A DNA stretch of 64,000 nt from Lutimonas halocynthiae (GTDB taxonomy: Bacteria > Bacteroidota > Bacteroidia > Flavobacteriales > Flavobacteriaceae): NCBI RefSeq assembly GCF_030409835.1, contig NZ_JAUFQO010000004.1, forward strand, positions 1,052,546-1,116,545. Direction: 5' to 3'. The first letter of the stretch is position 1. Every line of letters starts with the position of its first letter. Shown in pieces: positions 16,892 to 25,420 of this stretch. The position numbers and the translations under genes are program-made. The notes beneath the pieces were generated by a model. It was not told the DNA's origin. It ran no database searches and was given only the letters and a program-made list of their open reading frames with translations.

Positions 16892-17569
16892 ATGAGTGGT
16901 TCTTTTTTATTGATTATTGTCATTGGTTTATTCGGAATGTTTGTTCAAAGCCGTTTAAAAAGTAAGTTCAAAAAATACTCCAAATTACATTTACAAAATG
17001 GTTTGAGTGGTAAAGAAATTGCTGAAAAAATGCTTGCAGATAATAACATTTATGATGTAAAAGTCATTTCTACTCCTGGCAGCCTAACTGACCACTACAA
17101 TCCTCAAAACAAGACTGTTAACCTAAGTGAACCCGTCTATTCTGAGAGGAATGCAGCTGCGGCTGCGGTGGCGTCTCATGAGTGCGGACATGCAGTTCAA
17201 CACGCCCAAAGTTACGCTTGGCTTCAATTGAGATCAAGGCTCGTTCCTGCAGTAGGTATTTCTTCTAAATTTGCTTCAATATTGCTCATCGTCGGTATTT
17301 TTACAGTAGAAGCCTTCCCTCAATTATTGCTTTTAGGAATAGTATTGTTTGCTGCTACAGTAGTCTTTACAATTGTTACCCTCCCAGTTGAATATGACGC
17401 CAGCAACAGAGCGCTTGCCTGGTTAGACGAAAAAAACATGGTCACAGCTACTGAGCACGATGCTGCAAAAGATGCGCTGAAATGGGCTGCCAGGACTTAT
17501 GTCGTTGCCGCTCTAAGCTCTATTGCTACATTGCTATACTATGTCAATATATACAGCAGTAGGAGTTAG
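16892..17569 (+). CDS. YugP-like membrane zinc metallopeptidase
   Basis: This 225-residue protein belongs to the putative neutral zinc peptidase family (Zn_peptidase_2). It has an N-terminal membrane helix (residues 3-20), the zinc motif HECGH (96-100), and two or three hydrophobic helices at about 125-165 and near the C-terminus. The P-x-E-Y-DASNRA segment after the helices is typical. Substrates are unknown. The start is ATG at 16892. The gene ends just before a repeat element with a long hairpin that may act as its terminator. Confidence 0.88.
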   Translation: MSGSFLLIIVIGLFGMFVQSRLKSKFKKYSKLHLQNGLSGKEIAEKMLADNNIYDVKVISTPGSLTDHYNPQNKTVNLSEPVYSERNAAAAAVASHECGHAVQHAQSYAWLQLRSRLVPAVGISSKFASILLIVGIFTVEAFPQLLLLGIVLFAATVVFTIVTLPVEYDASNRALAWLDEKNMVTATEHDAAKDALKWAARTYVVAALSSIATLLYYVNIYSSRS

Positions 17570-17582
17570 GATACGATACGCT

Positions 17583-17653
17583 GAGGTGATCGGAAGTGAG
17601 GTGATCGGAGGTGAGGTGATCGGAAGTGACACCCTCACCTCCGATCACCTCGG
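17583..17653. repeat. Three 15-bp tandem repeats plus an inverted copy forming a 19-bp perfect stem
   Basis: Units GAGGTGATCGGAAGT, GAGGTGATCGGAGGT and GAGGTGATCGGAAGT occupy 17583-17597, 17598-17612 and 17613-17627. Positions 17598-17616 are exactly complementary to 17633-17651, with a 16-nt loop. It lies between two convergent genes, so it may stop transcription from both sides, but there is no T tail. It shares the CGGAGGTGAG/CGGAAGTGA cores with 13123-13196. Confidence 0.8.
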
Positions 17654-17656
17654 TAT

Positions 17657-18121
17657 TTAAATTTTCATTTGCCTGTCAATTTGCTGATCCAATGAAATAA
17701 AAGTTTCGGTGCGGGCTACACCTTTTATGTTCTGTATCTCATGATTTAGAACCTGCATTAAATGTTCGTTATCACGACAAAGAATTTTAACAAATATGGC
17801 GTAATTACCTGTTGTATAATGACTCTCAATTACTTCATCTATCTCTTTTAGCCTTTTAGTCGCTTCTTTATATTTACTTGAACTATCAAGAAAAATCCCT
17901 ACAAATGCCAGCGTCTTAAACCCGAGTACTTTGGGATTAATCATGAATTTAGAGCCAGAAATAAGCCCGGATGCTTCAAGTTTTCTCAGACGTTGATGAA
18001 TGGCTGCTCCGGATATACCAACCTCTCTTGCAATGCTGAGAATTGGTGTTCGGGCATCTTGCATAAGTTGATTTAATATCAATTTATCAATACCATCAAT
18101 TTTAACTGTTTGTTCTTTCAT
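17657..18121 (-). CDS. Lrp/AsnC family transcriptional regulator
   Basis: This 154-residue protein has the Lrp layout: an N-terminal helix-turn-helix (about residues 10-50, IDKLILNQLMQDARTPILSI then GISGAAIHQRLRKLEASGLI) and a C-terminal RAM ligand-binding domain (about 70-150). Such regulators sense amino acids and control their metabolism. It is a single gene convergent with the protease gene. Its target is not evident; the adjacent genes are biotin carboxylase on one side and the peptidase on the other. Amino-acid genes in the window are possible but unsupported targets. Confidence 0.93.
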   Translation of the reverse strand: MKEQTVKIDGIDKLILNQLMQDARTPILSIAREVGISGAAIHQRLRKLEASGLISGSKFMINPKVLGFKTLAFVGIFLDSSSKYKEATKRLKEIDEVIESHYTTGNYAIFVKILCRDNEHLMQVLNHEIQNIKGVARTETFISLDQQIDRQMKI

Positions 18122-18183
18122 AATATTCCTTACAATTTATAACCAAAAATTAGCCCTAAGTTATGATTAGAAATAAATATAAA

Positions 18184-18214
18184 AAAAAAGATATGAAATC
18201 ATCATATCTTTTTT
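18184..18214 (-). terminator. Terminator after accC
   Basis: AAAAAAGATATGA pairs with TCATATCTTTTTT across a 5-nt loop, starting 24 bp beyond the accC stop. A and T tracts allow function on both strands. Confidence 0.8.
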
Positions 18215-18237
18215 ACAAACTCTATTTATTTGTTATA

Positions 18238-19584
18238 TTAATCTTCCTGGATCACAAAATCATCCATAAAGGCAGTAGTATAATTTCCAGCAATATAATC
18301 TGGATCGTCCATTAATTGTCTATGAAAAGGAATTGTTGTTTTAACTCCTTCAATCACAAACTCGTCCAACGCTCTTTTCATTTTTGCAATAGCCTCTTCT
18401 CTGGATTGAGCTGTAACAATCAACTTCGCGATCATAGAATCATAATTTGGCGGAATCGTATAACCTGCATAAACATGCGTATCTAACCTTACCCCGTGAC
18501 CTCCTGGAGCATGAAAAATAGTTATTGTTCCTGGTGAAGGCCTAAAATTATGATGTGGATCTTCAGCATTGATTCTACATTCAATTGCATGCTGAGTTGG
18601 GAAGTAATTTATCCCTAATATCGGCACACCTGCTGCCACCTTGATTTGCTCACGAATTAGGTCAAAATTTGATATGACCTGCTCAGTGATAGGATGCTCT
18701 ACCTGTATTCTGGTATTCATCTCCATAAAATAGAAATTCCTGTGTTTATCAACTAAGAATTCAACGGTCCCGGCTCCTTCATACTTAATATATTCTGAAG
18801 CAAGTACTGCAGATGCTCCCATCTTCTCTCTTAGCTCATCTGTCATAAACGGAGAAGGTGTTTCTTCAGTAAGTTTTTGATGTCTTCTTTGCACAGAGCA
18901 ATCTCTTTCAGACAAATGACAGGCTTTACCTTTTGAATCACCGATAATTTGAATCTCAATATGTCTCGGTTCTTCAATTAGTTTTTCCATATACATGGCG
19001 TCATTTCCAAATGAAGCTTTGGCTTCTTGTCTTGCAGAATCCCAGGCATCTTGCAATTCTTCTGGTTTCCAACAAGCTCTCATACCTTTTCCACCACCAC
19101 CGGCAGTCGCTTTTAGCATGACTGGATATCCTATTTCCTCTGCTGTTTTTTTTGCCACTGTAAAAGATGACAAAATTCCTTCAGATCCTGGTATTGTCGG
19201 AACACCTGCTTTCTTCATGGTTTCCCTGGCGGAAGCCTTGTCTCCCATGAGATTAATCATTTCTTCGGAAGCACCAATGAATTTAATTCCATGTTCTTCA
19301 CAAATTTTTGAAAAACGTGCATTTTCAGATAAAAACCCATATCCAGGATGAATCGCATCAGCATTAGTGATTTCTGCAGCAGCGATAATGTTTGGAATCT
19401 TTAAATAAGATTCTGCACTTGCTGGAGGGCCTATACACACGGCTTCATCTGCAAAACGAACGTGTAAACTTTCCGCATCAGCTGTAGAATACACCGCAAC
19501 TGAACTGATTCCCATCTCACGACAGGTTCGTATGATACGAAGAGCAATTTCTCCTCGGTTGGCTATTAATATTTTTTTAAACAT
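18238..19584 (-). CDS. accC: Acetyl-CoA carboxylase biotin carboxylase subunit
   Basis: This 448-residue ATP-grasp enzyme carboxylates the biotin on AccB. Seen are the N-terminal [18 protein letters not shown], the glycine-rich ATP loop [12 protein letters not shown] (about residues 159-170), EFLVD and [12 protein letters not shown] with the metal-binding glutamates, and the C-terminal domain ending [15 protein letters not shown]. Length is normal for AccC (about 450), so it is the stand-alone subunit and not a pyruvate carboxylase. It lies 72 bp after accB and is the last gene of the rpmF-fabH-accB-accC cluster. Confidence 0.97.
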   Translation of the reverse strand: MFKKILIANRGEIALRIIRTCREMGISSVAVYSTADAESLHVRFADEAVCIGPPASAESYLKIPNIIAAAEITNADAIHPGYGFLSENARFSKICEEHGIKFIGASEEMINLMGDKASARETMKKAGVPTIPGSEGILSSFTVAKKTAEEIGYPVMLKATAGGGGKGMRACWKPEELQDAWDSARQEAKASFGNDAMYMEKLIEEPRHIEIQIIGDSKGKACHLSERDCSVQRRHQKLTEETPSPFMTDELREKMGASAVLASEYIKYEGAGTVEFLVDKHRNFYFMEMNTRIQVEHPITEQVISNFDLIREQIKVAAGVPILGINYFPTQHAIECRINAEDPHHNFRPSPGTITIFHAPGGHGVRLDTHVYAGYTIPPNYDSMIAKLIVTAQSREEAIAKMKRALDEFVIEGVKTTIPFHRQLMDDPDYIAGNYTTAFMDDFVIQED

Positions 19585-19656
19585 AATTTAATCAAATTAC
19601 ATTAATACTGAATCACAGATAAAGTATTGCTTTATCTTCGTAGTGATAGCTTGTTT

Positions 19657-20145
19657 CTAGGAAGGATCAATCAAGAATAATGGCTGATCAAATTCAACAG
19701 GTGACGAGTCTTCAATTAAAACCTTTACGATTTTTCCTGAAACTTCTGATTCCACCTCATTAAACAATTTCATCGCCTCTATGATACATACAGTATCACC
19801 AGCCTCAATAGTATCTCCTACTTTGACAAAAACTGGTTTATCAGGTGATGGTTTTCTATAAAGTGTACCAATGATCGGTGATTTAATTTCAATATATTTT
19901 GAAGTATCATCAGCTTCATTAGCTTCAACTGGTGCTGAATCAGCTGCTACAGGGGTTCCTCCTTGTACTTCTGGCTGAGCCTGAACCGGCATGGATACTG
20001 GTGCAGCTTGCTGAAAATAATTTGTTTCATGTCTTTCAGCTCCTGTCTTGATCGTAATCTTGACATCACCCATTTCCAACTTAACTTCATTTGCTCCAGA
20101 TTTGGCTACAAATTTTATTAGGTTTTGAATTTCTTTTAAGTCCAT
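19657..20145 (-). CDS. accB: Biotin carboxyl carrier protein of acetyl-CoA carboxylase
   Basis: This 162-residue protein has an N-terminal helix (MDLKEIQNLIKFVAKSG), a flexible Ala/Pro/Glu linker (about residues 45-80), and a C-terminal biotinyl domain with the biotin lysine in EAMKLFNEVESE (about residue 127) and the AccB-type thumb PSPDKPVFVKVGD. It carries carboxylated biotin between AccC and the carboxyltransferase, which is not encoded here. It is 21 bp after fabH and co-transcribed with accC. Confidence 0.96.
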   Translation of the reverse strand: MDLKEIQNLIKFVAKSGANEVKLEMGDVKITIKTGAERHETNYFQQAAPVSMPVQAQPEVQGGTPVAADSAPVEANEADDTSKYIEIKSPIIGTLYRKPSPDKPVFVKVGDTIEAGDTVCIIEAMKLFNEVESEVSGKIVKVLIEDSSPVEFDQPLFLIDPS

Positions 20146-20166
20146 AATGATATGTTTATAATGATT

Positions 20167-21165
20167 TTATGAATTATAACACCACTTAAAGTAAATAGAC
20201 CCCCATGAAAATCCACCACCAAATGCAGCGAGAATCACAGTGTCTCCTTTCTTAAGTTGCTTCTCATAATCAGCTAAGAGTAAAGGTAAGGTAGCCGAAG
20301 TAGTATTTCCGTATTTCGCAATATTCAACATCACTTTAGATGAATCCAGTTTCATCCTGCGAGCTGTTGCTTCAACGATTCTTTTATTTGCCTGATGTGC
20401 AGCCAACCAATCAACGTCGTCATTGCTGATATTGTTTTTTTCTAAAATTTTCTCACAGACATCAGCCATATTAAACACCGCATTTTTAAATACTGTCTGA
20501 CCGTCTTGTCTGGCAAAATGAAGTCTTTCTTTTACAGTTTCTTCGGTTGCAGGCATCATAGAACCTCCAGCCGCAACATTTAAAAACTCTCTACCCGAAC
20601 CATCAGATCTCATAATCTCATCCTGTAGTCCGTTTCCATCTGTAGTAGGTTCAACCAAAACTGCTCCTGCCCCATCGCCAAAAATTATGCAGGTTGTTCT
20701 GTCTGTATAATCGATCATAGATGAGTTCATATCGGCTCCGATAAGAAGTATTTTCTTATACCTGCCCGATTCAATATACCCGGCAGCTACTGATAAGCCA
20801 TAAAGAAAACTGGAACAAGCCGCTTCTAGATCAAAAGCAAATGCATTTACAGCTCCTATCTTATTTGCAACAAAGGCTCCAGTCGATGCCGCTTGCATAT
20901 CAGGAGTGGCTGTACATAATATAACCATTTCAATTTCACTGGGATCCAAATTGCTCTTCGCAATAAGATCTTCAGCTGATTTTATAGCAAGATAAGAAGT
21001 GCCTTTACCTTCTTCTTCTTTTAAAATTCGCCTTTCTTTAATCCCGGTTCTTGAAGTGATCCAATCATCATTGGTCTCAACCATTGTCTCCAACTCCTTG
21101 TTGGTAAGTATATAATCAGGAACATATTTCCCAACAGCGGTAATCGCAGCAGTCACTTTATCCAT
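20167..21165 (-). CDS. fabH: 3-oxoacyl-ACP synthase III
   Basis: This 332-residue KAS III starts fatty-acid synthesis by condensing acetyl-CoA (or a branched acyl-CoA) with malonyl-ACP. The catalytic triad is visible: Cys in DLEAACSSF (about 116), His in LAAHQANKR (about 255) and Asn in KYGNTTSATLP (about 286). TSRTGIKERR near residue 38 is typical. The gene follows rpmF after a terminator and precedes accB and accC, the conserved lipid arrangement. Flavobacteria usually make iso-branched fatty acids, so branched primers are likely but not shown by the sequence. Confidence 0.96.
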   Translation of the reverse strand: MDKVTAAITAVGKYVPDYILTNKELETMVETNDDWITSRTGIKERRILKEEEGKGTSYLAIKSAEDLIAKSNLDPSEIEMVILCTATPDMQAASTGAFVANKIGAVNAFAFDLEAACSSFLYGLSVAAGYIESGRYKKILLIGADMNSSMIDYTDRTTCIIFGDGAGAVLVEPTTDGNGLQDEIMRSDGSGREFLNVAAGGSMMPATEETVKERLHFARQDGQTVFKNAVFNMADVCEKILEKNNISNDDVDWLAAHQANKRIVEATARRMKLDSSKVMLNIAKYGNTTSATLPLLLADYEKQLKKGDTVILAAFGGGFSWGSIYFKWCYNS

Positions 21166-21274
21166 GTCTATTTATTTACTGTTTTATAAAAAACAGAGGT
21201 CAAAAGTAATAAAATTAAGTTTGGAACTTCATCAAAAAAAGACATTTTTTGCCTAATTTCAATTAAAATCAACA

Positions 21275-21302
21275 AAAAAACCCTCAAAAATGAGGGTTTT
21301 TT
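21275..21302 (-). terminator. Terminator between rpmF and fabH
   Basis: AAAAAACCCTCA pairs with TGAGGGTTTTTT over an AAAA loop, 22 bp after the rpmF stop. It would reduce read-through from the ribosomal-protein unit into fabH. Confidence 0.85.
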
Positions 21303-21323
21303 GCATAATCGTCAAATATTTGA

Positions 21324-21518
21324 CTATGCTTTATTTTCTTGTGCGTCGATTAAAATCTGACCTCTATAATAAAGTTTTCCTTCATGCCAGTGAGCACGGT
21401 GGTATAAATGAGCTTCGCCAGTAGTAGGGTCTTTTGCAATTTGAGGAGTTGCAGCTTTATAGTGCGTTCTTCTTTTATCTCTTCTCGACTTTGATACTTT
21501 TCTTTTAGGATGTGCCAT
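21324..21518 (-). CDS. rpmF: Ribosomal protein bL32
   Basis: This 64-residue protein begins [21 protein letters not shown], the conserved bL32 N-terminus. The four zinc-binding cysteines of many bL32 proteins are absent; the corresponding region reads [18 protein letters not shown], so this is a cysteine-free form that does not depend on the usual zinc ribbon. It is 2 bp after the YceD-like gene, the conserved yceD-rpmF pair, and is followed by a terminator. Confidence 0.97.
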   Translation of the reverse strand: MAHPKRKVSKSRRDKRRTHYKAATPQIAKDPTTGEAHLYHRAHWHEGKLYYRGQILIDAQENKA

Positions 21519-21520
21519 CT

Positions 21521-22057
21521 CTACTTATTTTTATCTATTAGTAATTTTTTCAAATCTTCCCATCTCGGGTCAATTTTATCTGTTTCCTTATTTTTTTCCG
21601 GACTTAACTCTTCGAGTTTATTCAAAATATCCGATTTCAACGAGCCATCTTCTATTCCTGGATGTATTTTTTTTAATGGTACTTCAAGAACGATCATTTC
21701 ATAAATGTATTGAGAAACATCTAATTGATGTTCTCCATGAGGCAAAATTAATACCTCCTCATTCTCATCATTGAATTCCTCACCAAATTTTACAACCAAA
21801 TCAAGACTTCCTTCTAAGGGGAGTTCAAATGGTTCATTTGTAACATCACAGGCAACCGTCGCCATTCCTTTGTTTTCAAAATGCAATTCCAACAACGTAC
21901 TCTTTTTTACAAAATCAAGAGTAACAGTAAAATCTGCATTTAAAAATTCATCGAATGAATATGACTCAAAGAACTGTTTATCAATTTTATATTCAAACTT
22001 GTGGCTTCCTTCTTTTAATCCAAAAAACGACAACACAAAATCATTTGATAATTTCAT
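21521..22057 (-). CDS. YceD/DUF177 protein
   Basis: From ATG at 22057 ([23 protein letters not shown]) this is 178 residues; a TTG eight codons upstream is less likely. The DUF177 signature is the central [20 protein letters not shown] region, though only one of the usual cysteine pair is present. The protein pairs with rpmF across most bacteria and is linked to 23S rRNA accumulation or ribosome assembly. It ends 2 bp before rpmF. Homologues usually end in a basic DPRW-x-x-L-K-K-L segment, and [11 protein letters not shown] is present here. Confidence 0.9.
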   Translation of the reverse strand: MKLSNDFVLSFFGLKEGSHKFEYKIDKQFFESYSFDEFLNADFTVTLDFVKKSTLLELHFENKGMATVACDVTNEPFELPLEGSLDLVVKFGEEFNDENEEVLILPHGEHQLDVSQYIYEMIVLEVPLKKIHPGIEDGSLKSDILNKLEELSPEKNKETDKIDPRWEDLKKLLIDKNK

Positions 22058-22113
22058 CTGAACATAAATTTGAGCGCGCAAAGATAGAAAAAAATTAAGT
22101 ATTTAAAAACAAT

Positions 22114-23175
22114 TTATTTAGAATATTGCTTTTTCTTCTCTTTCTGGATTTCAAGTTTATTCTCGATAAGGCTCATATACTCTTCTCTTGCCTTAAACAA
22201 ATTGATTCCCAAAAAGATAGCTTCCTTGAAGGAACTGAACTCAGCCTTACCTTTACCTGCTATTTCGAAAGCCGTACCATGGTCGGGTGAAGTTCGAATT
22301 TTATCCAGTCCTGCAGTAAAGTTCACTCCTTTCCCAAACGATAAAGTTTTAAAAGGAGTAAGTCCTTGGTCGTGATACATGGCTAAAATGCCATCAAAAC
22401 TTTTATAATTTCCATTTCCAAAAAAACTGTCGGCAGCATAAGGTCCATAAACCAGCTTTCCCTTTTTTTGTATTTCTTCCAAAGTTGGTCTAACAATCTC
22501 ATCATCTTCCGTACCAATAACACCTTGATCTCCACAATGAGGATTCAAACCTAATACCGCAATTTTAGGTTTGGATATATTAAAGTCTTCAACTAGTGAT
22601 TTATACATAATCGAAACCTTTTTCCTGATCAAATCTGCGCTAATATTTTCTGCCACCTTATCGATAGGAATATGCCCTGTGATCAATCCAACCCTCAAGT
22701 CTCCAGAACACAGTATCATCAATGCTTCTCCATCCAAATTATGTTCTAAAAACTCGGTATGGCCCTGGAAATCAAATTCTTCTGATTGAATATTGTTTTT
22801 ATCTATCGGTGCCGTTACCAATATGTCTACATCGCCATTTTTCAAGGCTTCAGTTGCACTATTCAATGACTGTAAGGCATACTTGCCAGAAGTTTCGCTT
22901 GGCTTACCCAAATCAACCTCTATCAATTCCTTCCAAACATTTAATAAATTTAATTTTTGTGGAACTATTTTTTTAAGATTATCAATGCCATGGATACTTG
23001 TATTTAAATTCAGTACTTTTTTATGATGACTTATCACTTTTGAGGAAGCAAAAATTACAGGAGTACAAAAGTCTAACATCCTACTGTCTTCAAATGATTT
23101 TAATACAACCTCAATGCCAATCCCATTCAAATCACCTACAGAAATTCCTACTTTTATTTTATCCTTTTTTTTCAT
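22114..23175 (-). CDS. pdxA: 4-hydroxythreonine-4-phosphate dehydrogenase
   Basis: This 353-residue enzyme acts in DXP-dependent pyridoxal phosphate synthesis. It has the PdxA start GISVGDLNGIG, the TAPIDK segment near 118, metal-binding histidines in FQGHTEF (about 138), LGLNPHCGDQG and YHDQGL, and RTSPDHGTAFEIAGK. Length is in the family range. It is divergent from ribE with a 78-bp gap; a TAAATTTG box at 23236-23229 could serve it. PLP is the cofactor of MetY, MetZ and the decarboxylase encoded in this window. Confidence 0.96.
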   Translation of the reverse strand: MKKKDKIKVGISVGDLNGIGIEVVLKSFEDSRMLDFCTPVIFASSKVISHHKKVLNLNTSIHGIDNLKKIVPQKLNLLNVWKELIEVDLGKPSETSGKYALQSLNSATEALKNGDVDILVTAPIDKNNIQSEEFDFQGHTEFLEHNLDGEALMILCSGDLRVGLITGHIPIDKVAENISADLIRKKVSIMYKSLVEDFNISKPKIAVLGLNPHCGDQGVIGTEDDEIVRPTLEEIQKKGKLVYGPYAADSFFGNGNYKSFDGILAMYHDQGLTPFKTLSFGKGVNFTAGLDKIRTSPDHGTAFEIAGKGKAEFSSFKEAIFLGINLFKAREEYMSLIENKLEIQKEKKKQYSK

Positions 23176-23253
23176 CCAAGTATCTAATAATTCTTAATTT
23201 TGAAAGGTAATTCAATTTTACCGATGCACAAATTTAATCATTAATTTTAGAAC

Positions 23254-23838
23254 ATGTTTACAGGAATAATAGAAGAATTAGGAGAGATTGTTGAATTAAA
23301 TCACGAACAAGACAATTTACATATAACTGTTAAAAGTAAGGTTTCAAAAGAACTCAAAATTGATCAAAGTTTGGCACACAATGGAGTTTGTCTTACGGTT
23401 GTAGGACTGGGTGAAAACACGCATACCATTACAGCGATCAAAGAAACCATTGACAAATCATCTATCGGAGACTTGAATGTTGGTGATAAAGTTAATCTTG
23501 AAAGAGCCATGCAGCTCGGTGCGAGGCTTGATGGTCACATTGTACAGGGCCATGTGGATCAAGTTGCGGTTTGCACAGAAGTGGAGGCACTAGAAGGTAG
23601 TTGGGTCTTTAGTTTTAGCTATGATAACACTTATAACAATCTAACGATTGAAAAAGGTTCCATCACCGTAAACGGAGTAAGTCTTACCGTTGTTAATTCT
23701 AAGGAAGGTTCTTTTAGTGTAGCAATAATACCTTATACGTATGAAAATACAAATTTCCACCAGATCAAAATAAATGATACAGTGAATTTAGAATTTGATG
23801 TAATTGGGAAGTATGTAGCTCGATTAATGGTTAAATAG
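23254..23838 (+). CDS. ribE: Riboflavin synthase alpha chain
   Basis: This 194-residue protein has two lumazine-binding repeats: one starts MFTGIIEELGEI with SLAHNGVCLTV and GARLDGHIVQGHVD, the other contains SITVNGVSLTVV and FDVIGKYVARL. It dismutates two lumazine molecules to riboflavin. Length is standard (about 195-215). It is divergent from pdxA, and a TAATTTTG box at 23195-23202 is a possible -7 element. The stop codon is directly adjacent to the stop of the convergent PID-CTERM gene, so there is no space for a separate terminator. Confidence 0.97.
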   Translation: MFTGIIEELGEIVELNHEQDNLHITVKSKVSKELKIDQSLAHNGVCLTVVGLGENTHTITAIKETIDKSSIGDLNVGDKVNLERAMQLGARLDGHIVQGHVDQVAVCTEVEALEGSWVFSFSYDNTYNNLTIEKGSITVNGVSLTVVNSKEGSFSVAIIPYTYENTNFHQIKINDTVNLEFDVIGKYVARLMVK

Positions 23839-24024
23839 CTAGCCTTTGGACTTGTCGTAAATTTTCTTTACCGCATACCCTAATCCAAGAACAACCATGC
23901 CGATTATCCCGCCATCAATAGGCACCACTGGAGGTGGGGGTGGCGGTGGGCCCTGAGCCAACGCTATGTCTGAAACCAATATAAAAGCTAACAGGAGTAT
24001 CGCTTTAAAGTATTTATTTGCCAT
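23839..24024 (-). CDS. PID-CTERM mini-protein (signal peptide + poly-Pro + sorting tail)
   Basis: This 61-residue protein is almost only targeting signals. It has a signal peptide (MANKYFKAILLLAFILVSDIALAQ, residues 1-24), seven consecutive prolines (26-32), the motif VPIDGG, a hydrophobic helix IIGMVVLGLGYAVKK and a basic tail. The P-P-x-x-PIDGG-hydrophobic-basic layout is that of PID-CTERM tails of Bacteroidetes, thought to be processed by a dedicated sorting enzyme. After signal cleavage there is practically no cargo. It has a full promoter at 24109-24077 and its stop abuts the ribE stop. Confidence 0.8.
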   Translation of the reverse strand: MANKYFKAILLLAFILVSDIALAQGPPPPPPPVVPIDGGIIGMVVLGLGYAVKKIYDKSKG

Positions 24025-24076
24025 ATAAAAAAAACTCTTTTTAGAATTTAATAACGTAACTAAACCTAATTTGTTG

Positions 24077-24109
24077 CAAATATAGGAAAACGATTAAAAA
24101 ATATATCAA
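24077..24109 (-). promoter_or_regulatory. Promoter of the PID-CTERM gene
   Basis: Read leftward, TTG (24109-24107), a 22-nt spacer and TATATTTG (24084-24077) match the Bacteroidetes TTG / TAnnTTTG pattern. The start codon is 53 nt further on. The rest of the 24025-24271 gap is AT-rich with nothing else recognisable. Confidence 0.7.
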
Positions 24110-24271
24110 CAACTAATCATTAATTTAACATTTATTTATTTTTTCAATGAAATGTCAACAACAAATTTACAAACTAAATATAAAATTAACATTTTTGCAA
24201 GTGATAAAAAAGAAATAATTGAAAAAATTTAATTCATTCTCATCTTAATCATTTTCAACAAAATTCAAAAA

Positions 24272-24301
24272 AAAAAGTCTAAAAAAAATTCTAGACTTTT
24301 T
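24272..24301 (-). terminator. Terminator after the tRNA gene
   Basis: AAAAAGTCTA (24272-24281) pairs with TAGACTTTTT (24292-24301) over a 10-nt loop, with an A tract on the left that gives a T tail on the leftward strand. It directly follows the tRNA end. Confidence 0.75.
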
Positions 24302-24304
24302 AAG

Positions 24305-24378
24305 TGGACCCACTAGGGCTCGAACCTAGGACCACCTGATTATGAGTCAGGTGCTCTAACCAACTGAGCTATGGGTCC
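24305..24378 (-). tRNA. tRNA with anticodon CAT (elongator Met or lysidine-type Ile2)
   Basis: Read leftward, acceptor GGACCCA/TGGGTCC, D-arm AGCTCAGTTGGTTAGAGC, anticodon loop CTCATAA on CCTGA/TCAGG, and GGTTCGAGCC give a complete 74-nt tRNA; discriminator A, no encoded CCA. Initiator features (three G-C pairs in the anticodon stem, unpaired position 1) are absent. C4-G69 and C5-G68 are compatible with TilS recognition, so Ile2 is possible; I cannot decide from this window. Confidence 0.93.
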
Positions 24379-24475
24379 AAAATTGGAGTGCAATATTACT
24401 ATTTTTTTACGTTATGTACAATAATTATCTTTGAATAATTATATTTGAAAAACTAATTCATTTAAATACTTCAGA

Positions 24476-25087
24476 ATGTGTCGAGTCTATTGTTTCACTC
24501 TCATTATATTGTTCATATCTATTTCTGCTTTTTCTCAAGAAAAAGAGGTCATTGAAAACAATCCTGATTATCAGTTTCAATCAGATAAACAGCAGCAAAC
24601 TACAAGTTCACCACAAAAACAAGTATATACTTATAAGCCATCATGGAGCTTTGGAGGTAATATAGGGCTTTCATTCTGGAATGGAGGAACAGATATTTTA
24701 TTAGCTCCTAAAGCGTATTATAATGTATCCCCTAAGTTCCTAACCGGCTTTGGATTGACCTATATCTATTCCAGCTACAAAGACAGTTTTGGCAAGTATA
24801 ATCAGAATTCATTCGGAGGTAGTGTTATGGGAGCTTTCAGGCCAATTCCTTATTTTCAACTCTCAGCTGAATATGAAGGTTTACAAACTAATGGAAATGG
24901 TACATTCTATGTACTAGGTGCTAACAACGTCGAAAGTGATTACTCCTATTGGAATAATGCTATTTATTTAGGCGCGTCATTTGTCTCTAGAAATGTTTCT
25001 TTCGGGATTAGATATGACGTCTTATATGATGCGAACAGAAGTGTCTATAGCTCGGCCTGGTCTCCGGTTATTGGCTTTTATTTCTAA
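24476..25087 (+). CDS. Small outer-membrane beta-barrel protein
   Basis: This 203-residue protein has a signal peptide (about residues 1-20, ending SAFSQ), a Gln-rich linker, then alternating amphipathic strands with glycine/aromatic turns (SFGGNIGLSFWNGG, KFLTGFGLTYIY, SFGGSVMGAFRPI, AIYLGASFVSRNVSFGIRYDVLY) and a final strand ending in Phe (PVIGFYF). That is the pattern of an 8-strand outer-membrane barrel recognised by BAM. Function unknown. A TATATTTG box at 24440-24447 probably serves it. Its 3' end overlaps the convergent hypothetical gene by 20 bp. Confidence 0.82.
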   Translation: MCRVYCFTLIILFISISAFSQEKEVIENNPDYQFQSDKQQQTTSSPQKQVYTYKPSWSFGGNIGLSFWNGGTDILLAPKAYYNVSPKFLTGFGLTYIYSSYKDSFGKYNQNSFGGSVMGAFRPIPYFQLSAEYEGLQTNGNGTFYVLGANNVESDYSYWNNAIYLGASFVSRNVSFGIRYDVLYDANRSVYSSAWSPVIGFYF

Positions 25088-25415
25088 ACGCTACTTTTTG
25101 CCACTCTCTTTTCAGTACCAGAAAAGTAACTATTTCGGCTATTTGTTTGGGTTCAGTTTCAGGAATTGACTTTAGTTTCTGCTCAGGCAGGTCAATTCTG
25201 TAAAGGAAATTCAGATAAGCACGGAAATCATTAGTCATTAAATAGACAAGTACATTATAAAGTTGTTTTACTAATTTATCTGCGGTAACTGAATCAGCAA
25301 AATTAACTTCTAAGCCTGAGAGGTCTGCATCTTTATTTAATTGCACAACTAACTCTTGAAGTAATTGCTGAGATTTAATTTCGTTAATTAGTTGAATTAC
25401 CTCCCTATCTCCCAT
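25068..25415 (-). CDS. Conserved hypothetical helical protein next to a polyprenyl synthase
   Basis: This 115-residue protein is mostly helical and acidic, with no signal peptide and no membrane segment. The stretches KQLYNVLVYLMTNDFRAYLNFLYRIDL and QIAEIVTFLVLKREWQKVAF look like a small helical bundle. I do not recognise a named family. It lies 5 bp after the polyprenyl synthetase gene on the same strand, so it is co-transcribed with it, and overlaps the end of the convergent barrel gene by 20 bp. Confidence 0.78.
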   Translation of the reverse strand: MGDREVIQLINEIKSQQLLQELVVQLNKDADLSGLEVNFADSVTADKLVKQLYNVLVYLMTNDFRAYLNFLYRIDLPEQKLKSIPETEPKQIAEIVTFLVLKREWQKVAFRNKSQ

Positions 25416-25420
25416 GCCTA

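Noticed and set aside
17583..17653. An intrinsic terminator for the protease gene
   Set aside because: The 19-bp stem is strong, but there is no T tail on either side, so I list it as a repeat and only suggest termination.
15638..24378. tRNA genes as integration sites of a mobile element
   Set aside because: Both tRNAs are flanked by ordinary housekeeping genes; no integrase and no duplicated tRNA 3' ends were seen.
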